Source of the DNA: Marinovum algicola
GTDB lineage: Bacteria > Pseudomonadota > Alphaproteobacteria > Rhodobacterales > Rhodobacteraceae
Assembly (NCBI RefSeq): GCF_900109145.1
Contig: NZ_FNYY01000021.1
Coordinates: 23,351 to 87,350, forward strand
Direction: 5' to 3'
DNA length: 64,000 nucleotides
In this document: positions 35,505-43,036 of the stretch, in pieces
Position numbering within the stretch: the first letter of the stretch is position 1
Layout of the letters: every line of letters begins with the position of its first letter
Program-made: the position numbers and the translations under genes
The notes under the pieces: model-generated
Told to the model about the DNA's origin: nothing
Database searches by the model: none
The model's input: the letters and a program-made list of their open reading frames with translations, nothing else

Positions 35505-36296
35505 TCAGGCCCGGTGCGCACCTGCGGCCAGGGTCGCCACATAGGCCAGCACGTCGTCGACGCTTTCGCCGTCGCCAATCCGCTTGACGATGGCCGAGCC
35601 GACGACGCAGCCATCGGCCACCGAGGCCACCGATTGCGCCTTGTCCGGCGAGTTCACGCCGAAGCCGACGATCACCGGCAGATCCGAGGCCGCCTTGATC
35701 CGCGCCACCTCGGGGCCGACATCGGCCGCCTGGGCCTCGGCCGCGCCGGTGATGCCGGTGATCGAGACGTAATAGACAAAGCCCGAGGTGTTGGTCAGCA
35801 CCTTGGGCAGCCGCTTGTCATCGGTGGTCGGCGTGGCGAGGCGGATGAAGTTGAGCCCGGCGGCCTGTGCCGGCAGGCAAAGCTCCTCGTCCTCTTCGGG
35901 GGGCAGGTCGACGACGATCAGCCCGTCGATGCCGGCGGCGCGGGCCTGCTCCAGAAAGGTATCGACGCCGCGCGAATAGATCGGGTTGTAATAGCCCATC
36001 ATCACGATCGGCGTCGTGTCGTCGTCTTCGCGGAAGCGGCGGGCCAGCTCGAGCGTGCGGTCGAGCGTCATGCCGCCTTCGAGCGCGCGCTGCCCCGCCA
36101 GCTGGATCGTCGGGCCGTCGGCCATCGGGTCGGTGAAGGGCAGGCCGAGCTCGATCACGTCGACGCCGGCGCCCGGCATGCCGCGCACCAGGGCCAGAGA
36201 GGTGTCGAAATCGGGATCGCCGGCCATGACATAGGCGACGAAAGCCTTGCGGTTCTGGTCTTTCAGAGCGGCGAATTTGGCGTCGATGCGGGTCAT
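35505..36296 (-). CDS. trpA: Tryptophan synthase alpha subunit
   Basis: A 263-residue TIM-barrel enzyme that cleaves indole-3-glycerol phosphate to indole and glyceraldehyde 3-phosphate. The catalytic acids are in [19 protein letters not shown] (Glu near 52, Asp near 63). The phosphate-binding segments are [14 protein letters not shown] and [12 protein letters not shown]. The ATG at 36296 gives the usual [12 protein letters not shown]. trpB is not adjacent, as is common in alphaproteobacteria. Confidence 0.95.
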   Translation of the reverse strand: MTRIDAKFAALKDQNRKAFVAYVMAGDPDFDTSLALVRGMPGAGVDVIELGLPFTDPMADGPTIQLAGQRALEGGMTLDRTLELARRFREDDDTTPIVMMGYYNPIYSRGVDTFLEQARAAGIDGLIVVDLPPEEDEELCLPAQAAGLNFIRLATPTTDDKRLPKVLTNTSGFVYYVSITGITGAAEAQAADVGPEVARIKAASDLPVIVGFGVNSPDKAQSVASVADGCVVGSAIVKRIGDGESVDDVLAYVATLAAGAHRA

Positions 36297-36373
36297 GGGG
36301 CTGTCCTTCGTTTCCGTCCTAGCCATGTGCCGAATTTACGCCGTCTTGGCAATGGGGATCGGGTCCGGCCGGG

Positions 36374-36429
36374 CGGTGGGTTGCAAACCCACCCTACGGG
36401 CGCGTGTAGGGTGGGTTTGCAACCCACCG
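36374..36429. repeat. 24-bp perfect inverted repeat (REP/MITE-like)
   Basis: The arms at 36374-36397 and 36406-36429 are exact reverse complements, separated by 8 bases. Each arm is itself partly self-complementary (GGTGGGTTGC...AACCCACC). It lies between the divergent trpA and ychF genes, about 75 bases upstream of each start. It matches the style of dispersed palindromic repeats rather than an operator. Confidence 0.8.
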
Positions 36430-36503
36430 GCGCCGGCCACCGCTTGCCTTTGACCCGCAGCGCCAATAGAAGCGCCCCGACATGAGACAAAGGAGCGGCT
36501 CCC

Positions 36504-37601
36504 ATGGGCTTCAGGATGGGGATTGTCGGGCTGCCCAACGTGGGCAAATCGACGCTATTCAACGCGCTGACGCGCACCGCGGCCGCACAGGCCGCGAATT
36601 TTCCCTTCTGCACCATCGAACCCAATGTGGGGGATGTGGCGGTGCCCGACGCGCGGCTCGACACGCTGGCCGGGATCGCCCAGTCCAAGCAGATCATCCC
36701 GGCGCGGATGACCTTTGTCGATATCGCCGGCCTGGTCAAAGGCGCCTCCAAGGGCGAGGGGCTTGGCAACCAGTTCCTCGCCAACATCCGCGAGGTTGAT
36801 GCCATCGCCCATGTGCTGCGCTGCTTCGAGGATGGCGACGTCACCCATGTCGAGGGCCGCGTCGATCCGGTGGCCGATGCCGAGGTGATCGAGACCGAGC
36901 TGATGCTCGCCGATCTCGAAAGCGTCGAGAAGCGCCGCGCCGGTCTGGTGCGCAAGCTCAAGGGCGGTGACAAGGAGGCCGCCCAGCAGGAGCGGCTGCT
37001 GGCCGCCGCCCAGGCGATGCTCGAGGATGGCAAGCCGGCCCGGCTGGTCGAGGTCGATGATGAAGACCGCAAGGCCTGGAAGAATCTTCAGCTTCTGACC
37101 GCCAAGAAGATCCTCTATGTCTGCAATGTCGACGAGGGCAGCGCCGCCGAAGGCAACGAACATTCCGCCAAGGTGGCCGAGATGGCCGCCGCGCAGGGCG
37201 CCGGCCATGTCATCATCTCGGCCCAGATCGAAGAGGAAATCAGCCAGCTCGACGCCGAAGAGGCCGAGATGTTCCTGGCGGAGATGGGTCTCGAAGAGGC
37301 CGGCCTCGACCGCCTGATCCGCGCCGGCTATGACCTGCTGCACCTCGAAACCTATTTCACCGTCGGTCCCAAGGAGGCCCGTGCCTGGACGATCCGCGAA
37401 GGCACCCGTGCGCCGCAGGCCGCCGGGGTCATTCACGGTGATTTCGAAAAGGGTTTCATCCGCGCCGAGACCATCGCCTATGACGATTACATCGCCGGCA
37501 ATGGCGAGCAGGGGGCCAAGGAGGCGGGCAAGATGCGCGCCGAGGGCAAGACCTATGTGGTGCAGGACGGCGACGTCATGCATTTCCTGTTCAACACCTG
37601 A
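36504..37601 (+). CDS. ychF: Redox-regulated ribosome-binding ATPase YchF
   Basis: A 365-residue OBG-family P-loop ATPase. The G1 motif GLPNVGKST (about 9-17) is followed by [12 protein letters not shown] and the [17 protein letters not shown] switch region. A coiled-coil insertion (about 125-190) and the C-terminal TGS domain ([28 protein letters not shown]) follow. The position normally NKxD reads CNVDEG, which is why the family hydrolyses ATP rather than GTP. An AGGAGCGG ribosome-binding site lies upstream. Confidence 0.96.
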   Translation: MGFRMGIVGLPNVGKSTLFNALTRTAAAQAANFPFCTIEPNVGDVAVPDARLDTLAGIAQSKQIIPARMTFVDIAGLVKGASKGEGLGNQFLANIREVDAIAHVLRCFEDGDVTHVEGRVDPVADAEVIETELMLADLESVEKRRAGLVRKLKGGDKEAAQQERLLAAAQAMLEDGKPARLVEVDDEDRKAWKNLQLLTAKKILYVCNVDEGSAAEGNEHSAKVAEMAAAQGAGHVIISAQIEEEISQLDAEEAEMFLAEMGLEEAGLDRLIRAGYDLLHLETYFTVGPKEARAWTIREGTRAPQAAGVIHGDFEKGFIRAETIAYDDYIAGNGEQGAKEAGKMRAEGKTYVVQDGDVMHFLFNT

Positions 37602-37603
37602 CC

Positions 37604-37619
37604 CCCGTCATCTGACGGG
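37604..37619. terminator. Hairpin between convergent ychF and GntR genes
   Basis: CCCGTCA and TGACGGG form a 7-bp stem with a TC loop, just after the ychF stop. There is no T-run; it could act for either gene. Confidence 0.35.
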
Positions 37620-37681
37620 CGAGCACGGACACCCGGTCCGCGCTGTTTCCGCCGAAAGACGGCCCGGCCGGCGCGGCGTGC

Positions 37682-38431
37682 TCAGGCCGGCGGGTCGAGC
37701 TTCACCACCGCCGAGAGCCGCTTTGCGGCATCGGCCAGGTGGTCCTTCATCCTGTCATACGCCGCCTCCGCATCCTGCGCCTCGATGGCTTCGGCAATGG
37801 CGCGGTGCAGCGGCACCGATTGGCGGTTCAGCCGCTCCTCGGGATTGGTCAGCCGGATCGACAGCATGAGCCCGGCAAAGATCGCGTTTTCCAGCGCTTC
37901 GAGATAGCGGTTGTTGGTGGCGCGCAGCACCGCGATGTGAAATCGCGCGTCGGCCAGGACATATTCGCTGTTCTCGCCGGTATGGGCTTGCATCTGGTCC
38001 ACCGCGTCGCGGATCGCCGCGAGCTGCGCCGCGCTGCGCCGGCTGGCGGCGTAATAGGCGGCGTCGGGTTCGATCGATTGCCGCAGTTCCATCAGGCTGA
38101 TCAGCCGCTCGTCCTCGATGGTCAGCGACTGGTGCCACATCAGCACGTCGCGATCGAGCATCTGCCAGTGGCTGACGTCCTGCACCCGGGTGCCGATCCT
38201 TTGGCGCACCTCCAGAAGCCCCTTTGCGACCAGCATCTTGACCGCTTCGCGCACCGCCGTCCGGCTGACTCCGAATTCATCGCAAAGCGCGTTCTCGTCC
38301 GGCAGGAGCTGGCCGGGCAAGAGCTGGCCGTCGAGAATGCGCTCGCCCAGCTTGCGCGAGATCTGGCCCGAGAGCGAACGGGACAGGGTGGCCGACGCGG
38401 GGTTCAGGACGTCTGTGTCAGAGGCGGGCAC
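37682..38431 (-). CDS. FadR/GntR-family transcriptional regulator (FCD domain)
   Basis: A 249-residue regulator, GTG start at 38431. The N-terminal winged helix (about 20-90) shows ISRKLGERILDGQLLPGQLLPDENALCDEFGVSRTAVREAVKMLVAKGLLE. The C-terminal helical FCD domain (about 100-235) contains the metal/ligand residues in DARFHIAVLRATNN (Asp and His) and the later histidines (PLHRAIAEAI, KDHLADA). It faces the sulfatase cluster and shares a 17-bp palindrome with it (three sites listed separately). A role as the ligand-responsive repressor of that cluster and of itself is inferred. Confidence 0.88.
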   Translation of the reverse strand: MPASDTDVLNPASATLSRSLSGQISRKLGERILDGQLLPGQLLPDENALCDEFGVSRTAVREAVKMLVAKGLLEVRQRIGTRVQDVSHWQMLDRDVLMWHQSLTIEDERLISLMELRQSIEPDAAYYAASRRSAAQLAAIRDAVDQMQAHTGENSEYVLADARFHIAVLRATNNRYLEALENAIFAGLMLSIRLTNPEERLNRQSVPLHRAIAEAIEAQDAEAAYDRMKDHLADAAKRLSAVVKLDPPA

Positions 38432-38453
38432 GATGCGGATACTCCTTTTTGAT

Positions 38454-38470
38454 TAATCATAATACGTTTG
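38454..38470. promoter_or_regulatory. Candidate GntR operator, regulator promoter
   Basis: TAATCATAATACGTTTG matches the palindrome CAAACATAATATGTTTG at 14 of 17 positions. It is 23-39 bases upstream of the regulator's GTG on the minus strand, suggesting autoregulation. Confidence 0.6.
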
Positions 38471-38558
38471 CCGCGGAGTGCAACGCGCGAGTTTGCGCCG
38501 CGTTTGGCGCGGCGAGCCCGAAAACTTGCATCTCAATCCTGCCCGACCGAAACTTGCA

Positions 38559-38575
38559 CAAACATAATATGTTTG
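38559..38575. promoter_or_regulatory. GntR operator, perfect 17-bp palindrome
   Basis: CAAACATAATATGTTTG is an exact 8+1+8 palindrome in the region between the regulator and the sulfatase gene. Its size and symmetry fit FadR/GntR dimers. Confidence 0.7.
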
Positions 38576-38629
38576 ACTTTATGGCCCCGCGGCAGTACCA
38601 GAGACAACGTTAACCGGAGGGAGGACAGG

Positions 38630-38707
38630 ATGACGAATTTCAAACAGGGCGTGGCGGCCTCGGGCCTGGCGATCTGGTGGATCGAACGCCCGCGCGCGAC
38701 CCCCTGA
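38630..38707 (+). CDS. 25-residue ORF with a strong ribosome-binding site (possible gene remnant or leader)
   Basis: ATG at 38630 follows CCGGAGGGAGGACAGG, one of the best Shine-Dalgarno sequences in the window, yet the frame ends after 25 codons (MTNFKQGVAASGLAIWWIER then a short tail). The first half looks like the start of a signal peptide, as for a periplasmic substrate-binding protein. A deletion that fused the start of a transporter gene to unrelated sequence would explain it; an upstream leader peptide for the sulfatase (whose start is 22 bases further on and has a weak ribosome-binding site) is the alternative. Confidence 0.4.
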   Translation: MTNFKQGVAASGLAIWWIERPRATP

Positions 38708-38728
38708 AACCACTTTGAAAGTATCCGC

Positions 38729-40156
38729 ATGACCGCGAAAAACATCATCCTCTTCATCACCGATCAATGGCGCTGGGACACGCTGAACCAGCCCGGCCAT
38801 CCCTGCAAGCTGCCGCATCTTCAGGCGTTTCGTGACGAGGCCACGAACCACGTCAACGCCTTCACCTCGGTGCCGCTCTGCACGCCGGCGCGCGGCAGTC
38901 TCTTTACCGGAAAATGGCCGCATCAGACCGGCACCATGGACAATGTGCAGGGCTCCTCCTTCTATCCGCAGGGCAAGCTCCACCCCAGCCACAAGACCTA
39001 TATGGAGCGGTTGCAGGAGGCGGGATACGACGTGTCCTTCATCGGCAAATGGCATCTTGGCGCCGGCACGTTGTCGGATCGCGGCATCGACGCCCAACTG
39101 TCGGACGGCGGCAGCGAGCCGCTGATCCCGGCCAATGATCTGGAGTTCGCCACGCCGCGCAAGACGCCGTTCTACGGCACGATCACCAAAGGCACCCACA
39201 TGGACGAAAAGCGGGTGATGGCGGGGATTGAAAAGCTCGAGAGCCTCTCGGCCAGCGGCAAGCCCTTCTGCCTGATCGTGTCGCTCCCCGGGCCGCATTT
39301 CCCGCATCACGTGCCGGCGGAATGGGTGGGGATGTATGACGATCTGCCCGACGACTACATGCCCGAGAATTTCGTTCCGCAATTCACCGAAGCGGGCAAG
39401 CCGCAGGCCCAAGGCGCGCATTACTGGCCCTGTCAGGACACCCGTGGCCTCGACCAGCAGGACTGGCGCCGCACCGCGCAGCATTACTTTGGCTTCTGCT
39501 CCTTCATCGACGATCTCTTTGGCCGGTTCCGGCGCGAGATGACGGCGCTGGGGCTGGACGAGACCACCAGCCTCGCCTTCACCGCCGATCACGGCGAGAT
39601 GCTGGGCGCGCATGGCTGGTTCGACAAGGGGCCGTTTTTTTACGAGGAGGTGATGCGCATCCCGATGCTGATCCGCGAGGCGGGGCAGGGGGCCGGTGCC
39701 GTCAACGCCGGGTTCGTGGGCTTCCGTGACCTCTTTCCGACGCTGCTGGCCGAAAGTGATGCGGCCGGTCTGCTGACGCCGGAGGAGGCCGGGCGCAGCT
39801 TTGACGCCACCGCGCATGACCACGCGACTTATGGCTACGACGCCTATCAGGGCCGGCAGTTCAAATTCCGTGGCATCCGCGAAGCGCGCTACAAATACGC
39901 CTGGAGCCCGCATGACCTCGAAGAGCTCTACGATCTCGAGACCGACCCGCAGGAGCGCATCAACCGGGCGGAGGATCCGGCGCTGAAGGCGGAAAAGGCG
40001 CGGCTGAAAACCCGGCTGTTCGACTGGATGCAGGCCGAGGGCGATGCGCTGGCCTTTGGCGGCTATCACCTGCCGGTGGGCAGCTATATCGACGGTCGCC
40101 CGGCGCAGGAACAACACGACCATCAGCAACATCTCAATCCGGCGTTGAAGCAATGA
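38729..40156 (+). CDS. Type I sulfatase
   Basis: A 475-residue arylsulfatase-superfamily enzyme. The formylglycine motif is CTPAR (in PLCTPARGSLFTG, Cys near residue 51), so it needs a formylglycine-generating enzyme. Metal and substrate residues are seen in FITDQWRWD, GKWHLGAG, LPGPHFPHH and FTADHGEMLGAHG. There is no signal peptide, implying a cytosolic enzyme acting on an imported sulfate ester. The C-terminus has the LEELYDLETDPQER block. It lies in a cluster with an aldehyde dehydrogenase and an enolase-superfamily enzyme under one operator type, suggesting desulfation of a sulfated sugar or sugar acid before catabolism; the substrate is unknown. Confidence 0.9.
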   Translation: MTAKNIILFITDQWRWDTLNQPGHPCKLPHLQAFRDEATNHVNAFTSVPLCTPARGSLFTGKWPHQTGTMDNVQGSSFYPQGKLHPSHKTYMERLQEAGYDVSFIGKWHLGAGTLSDRGIDAQLSDGGSEPLIPANDLEFATPRKTPFYGTITKGTHMDEKRVMAGIEKLESLSASGKPFCLIVSLPGPHFPHHVPAEWVGMYDDLPDDYMPENFVPQFTEAGKPQAQGAHYWPCQDTRGLDQQDWRRTAQHYFGFCSFIDDLFGRFRREMTALGLDETTSLAFTADHGEMLGAHGWFDKGPFFYEEVMRIPMLIREAGQGAGAVNAGFVGFRDLFPTLLAESDAAGLLTPEEAGRSFDATAHDHATYGYDAYQGRQFKFRGIREARYKYAWSPHDLEELYDLETDPQERINRAEDPALKAEKARLKTRLFDWMQAEGDALAFGGYHLPVGSYIDGRPAQEQHDHQQHLNPALKQ

Positions 40157-40234
40157 CAATCACCGAAATCAGGACCTGCATGGATCATCTTCCGGGGGCA
40201 TGGGATCGGGGTCGACTCCTGTTTCGGCGAGTGT

Positions 40235-40251
40235 TAAACATATTATGAATG
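40235..40251. promoter_or_regulatory. Candidate GntR operator, aldehyde dehydrogenase promoter
   Basis: TAAACATATTATGAATG matches the reverse complement of the palindrome at 38559-38575 at 14 of 17 positions, including the whole AAACATATTATG core. It lies 25-41 bases upstream of the chosen dehydrogenase start. Confidence 0.6.
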
Positions 40252-40275
40252 TACTTACAGCCTGCGGAGACGCCC

Positions 40276-41709
40276 ATGGTCCGGCACAAGAAGATGTATA
40301 TCGGCGGTGAACTGGTGGAGGGGCAGGCCCGCCTCGACGTGGTGAACCCGGCCACCGAGGATTGCGTGGCCACGGTCGCCGCTGCCGGGCTGGACGACGT
40401 GGACAGGGCCCTGAAGGCCGCCCGGGCCGCCGCGCCCGGCTGGGCCGCGACGCCGGTGGCCGAGCGCCAGCGCTGGATGCTGAAACTGCGCGGCGCGGTG
40501 ATCGCCAATCAAGAGATGCTGCGCGAGTGCATCCATCAGGAGATGGGCAAGCCCTGGGGCGGCACGCAGGAGGATTTCGACCTGCTGGAGCGGTCGCTGA
40601 AATTCTATGCCGAGGAAATCCAGCGCGTTCACGACGAGACGTTGCGCGATCTCGACGGCACTCACGACCATCGCATCGTCTATGAGCCTGTCGGCGTGGC
40701 GGTGGCCTATCTGGCGTGGAACTTCCCGCTCCTGAACCTCGCCTACAAGATCGCCCCGGCCATGGCCGCCGGCTGTCCGGTGATCATCCGCCCCTCGGCC
40801 GCGACCCCGGTCTCGGCCTATGCTGTGGGGGAATTGTGCCAGGAAATCGGCCTGCCGGCGGGGGTGGTCAATATCCTGACAACCGATGGCTACGGGCCTT
40901 CGGATGCGCTGGCCGCCTCGACCATTCCCAACCTGATCACCCTGATCGGCTCGACCAACACCGGCCGGCATCTGATGAAGGTGGGCGCGACCTCGATCAA
41001 GAAATTCTCGATGGAGCTGGGTGGCAATGCACCGGTGCTGATCTATCGCGACGCCGACCTCGACCTGGCGGCAGAGATTGTCACCACGGTGAAATTCAAC
41101 AACGCGGGCCAGATCTGCGTGACCCCGAACCGGGTCTTCGTGGAACGCGAGGTCCATGAAGCCTTCCGCGACAAGGTGGTGGCACGGGCCAGGGCCGCCA
41201 AGGTGGGTTTTGACCGAGAGGCCGATATCCTCACTGGCCCGATGATCGACCGCCGGGCTTGGGCCCGGGTCAAGGGGCTGATCGACGAGGCGGTCGAAAA
41301 GGGCGCGACGCTGCTCGCCGGCGGCGACCGGCCCGAGGGGCTGGAGACGGGGCATTTTCTGGCGCCCACGGTGCTCGATCAGGTCACCCCCGAGATGCGG
41401 ATTTACCAGGACGAGATCTTTGGCCCGGTGGTCAGCCTGATCCCCTTCGACGACCGCGAGGCGGTGCTCGACCGTGCCAATGACGGCGAGGAGGGCGGGT
41501 TGGCCTCCTACATCTTCACCGCCGATCTGGCGCTGGCCGAGGCGGTCGCCAAGCGCCTGCGCTATGGCGAGGTGCAGATTAACGGCGTCAAATACGACAT
41601 CTACCTACCGCATGGCGGGATCGGGCAATCCGGCATCGGGCACGATTGCTCGCGGCTTGCCCTGAACGACTATCTCGTCGTCAAGCGTATCAGCCGGGGG
41701 CTGATCTGA
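40276..41709 (+). CDS. NAD(P)-dependent aldehyde dehydrogenase
   Basis: A 477-residue ALDH. The start at 40276 (MVRHKKMYIGG) has a GCGGAG ribosome-binding site; the upstream in-frame ATG at 40249 sits inside the operator. The catalytic Glu is in ELGGNAPV (about 250) and the nucleophilic Cys in NNAGQICVTPNR (about 284). The cofactor-binding IGSTNTGR is at about 227. The family resembles lactaldehyde/glycolaldehyde and succinate-semialdehyde dehydrogenases. It is coupled to the enolase-superfamily gene (stop at 41709, 11 bases before its start) and would oxidise an aldehyde released during sugar-acid breakdown. Confidence 0.9.
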   Translation: MVRHKKMYIGGELVEGQARLDVVNPATEDCVATVAAAGLDDVDRALKAARAAAPGWAATPVAERQRWMLKLRGAVIANQEMLRECIHQEMGKPWGGTQEDFDLLERSLKFYAEEIQRVHDETLRDLDGTHDHRIVYEPVGVAVAYLAWNFPLLNLAYKIAPAMAAGCPVIIRPSAATPVSAYAVGELCQEIGLPAGVVNILTTDGYGPSDALAASTIPNLITLIGSTNTGRHLMKVGATSIKKFSMELGGNAPVLIYRDADLDLAAEIVTTVKFNNAGQICVTPNRVFVEREVHEAFRDKVVARARAAKVGFDREADILTGPMIDRRAWARVKGLIDEAVEKGATLLAGGDRPEGLETGHFLAPTVLDQVTPEMRIYQDEIFGPVVSLIPFDDREAVLDRANDGEEGGLASYIFTADLALAEAVAKRLRYGEVQINGVKYDIYLPHGGIGQSGIGHDCSRLALNDYLVVKRISRGLI

Positions 41710-41720
41710 TGGAGGATTTC

Positions 41721-42917
41721 ATGAAACTCGAAGCAATCGCCAGCTCTCTGAAGATCACCAGGATCACCAGCCACGTTCTTCAATGCGACATGCCCGAAGA
41801 GCTGGGCTATTCGCAGCAATACTATTCGAAACGCACCGCCCATATCGTCGAGGTCGAGACAGATCAGGGGATCACCGGCTGGGGTGAATGCTTTGGCCCG
41901 GGCAATGTCGCGCTGGCCAACAAGGCGATCGTGGAAAAGGTGATCCAGCCGCTGGTGCTGGGCATGGATCCGATGGACCGCGACGTGATCTGGCACCGGG
42001 TCTACAACCTGCTGCGCGATCACGGACAGAAGGGGATGCCGCTGCAATCGCTCTCGGGCGTCGATATCGCGCTCTGGGACATTGCCGGCAAGGTGACGGG
42101 CCAGCCGATCCACAAGCTGATCGGCGGCGCGCATCGCAGCCATGTGCGGTCTTATGGCTACGGCATGATGCTGAAACGCGAGAGCACCGCCGATCACGTC
42201 GCGCGCTTTGTCGATGAGGCGGCGGCGATCCGCGACATGGGTTTTGCCGCCACCAAGATGAAGATCGGCCTTGGCGCCAAGGACGATGTGAAACTGGCCG
42301 AGGCGGTGCGGCGCGGGGTGGGTGAAGATTTCGATTTCATGGCCGACGCCAACCACGCCTATACAACCTCTGACGCCTTCTACGTCGGCCGGGCGTTGGA
42401 CGAGCTGGGCGCCTTTTGGTTCGAAGAGCCGATCGCCCCCGAGGATCTCGATGGCTACCGCGAGCTGCGCGCCGGGCTCAAGGTCAACATCTCGGGCGGC
42501 GAGGCCGAGTTCAACCGCTGGGGCTGGCGGGCGCTGTTGGAGAGCCGCGGGCTGGACATTGCGCAGCCCGAAGTCTGCGCGCTGGGCGGCATCACCGAAT
42601 ACCTGCGGGTGCTGGCGCTGTGCCATGCGCATTTCACGCCGGTGTTCAACCACGTCTGGGGCTCGGCCATCGCCGTGGCGACCAACCTGCACCTGCTGGC
42701 GGCCATGCCGCCGATGCCCGGCGGGCTGTTCCCGCGCGAGCCCTGGCTCGAGTTCGACACCACCGAGAACCGCTTTCGCGATCACCTGCTGGCGGAACCG
42801 CTGGATATTCAGGGACAGGTCAAACGCAACGACGGGCTGATTGCGGTGCCCACCGGGCCGGGGCTGGGGGTGGAGCCCGACCGCGGCTTCATCGAGGCCT
42901 ACGAGATTGAAGGGTAG
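41721..42917 (+). CDS. Mandelate racemase/muconate lactonizing enzyme family dehydratase or cycloisomerase
   Basis: A 398-residue enolase-superfamily enzyme. The start at 41721 is preceded at ideal distance by GGAGG (41711-41715). The capping domain (about 1-125) precedes the barrel. The barrel shows the KxK motif in ATKMKIGLG (about 173-181), the metal ligands in MADANHAY, FEEPI and SGGEAEF, and the His of the His-Asp dyad in FNHVWGSAIA. This places it in the mandelate-racemase subgroup, which acts on acid sugars or their lactones. With the sulfatase and aldehyde dehydrogenase it suggests catabolism of a sulfated acid sugar. Confidence 0.88.
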   Translation: MKLEAIASSLKITRITSHVLQCDMPEELGYSQQYYSKRTAHIVEVETDQGITGWGECFGPGNVALANKAIVEKVIQPLVLGMDPMDRDVIWHRVYNLLRDHGQKGMPLQSLSGVDIALWDIAGKVTGQPIHKLIGGAHRSHVRSYGYGMMLKRESTADHVARFVDEAAAIRDMGFAATKMKIGLGAKDDVKLAEAVRRGVGEDFDFMADANHAYTTSDAFYVGRALDELGAFWFEEPIAPEDLDGYRELRAGLKVNISGGEAEFNRWGWRALLESRGLDIAQPEVCALGGITEYLRVLALCHAHFTPVFNHVWGSAIAVATNLHLLAAMPPMPGGLFPREPWLEFDTTENRFRDHLLAEPLDIQGQVKRNDGLIAVPTGPGLGVEPDRGFIEAYEIEG

Positions 42918-42935
42918 CCGCCGGCCCGACGGCTA

Positions 42936-43036
42936 GAGCGTTTCGGGAAAACCTTGAATCACCAAAACCCTGCCACGCCTTCGGCGCTCTCGGGCTTTTG
43001 GTGATGCTTAATGGCTCAGGTATTCCCCGAAACGAC
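42936..43036. repeat. About 100-bp imperfect palindromic unit (MITE-like)
   Basis: The ends AGCGTTTCGGGAA (42936-42948) and TTCCCCGAAACG (43023-43034) are near reverse complements. Inside them ATCACCAAAA (from 42959) pairs with TTTTGGTGAT (42996-43005). The unit lies between the enolase-family gene and the antiporter gene (convergent) and slightly overlaps neither start. It could fold as a long stem-loop and terminate both genes; nested inverted repeats of this kind are also typical of dispersed mini-elements. Confidence 0.65.

Noticed and set aside
36374..36429. Rho-independent terminator for trpA or ychF
   Set aside because: It lies upstream of both divergent genes, has no T-run and is much longer than needed.
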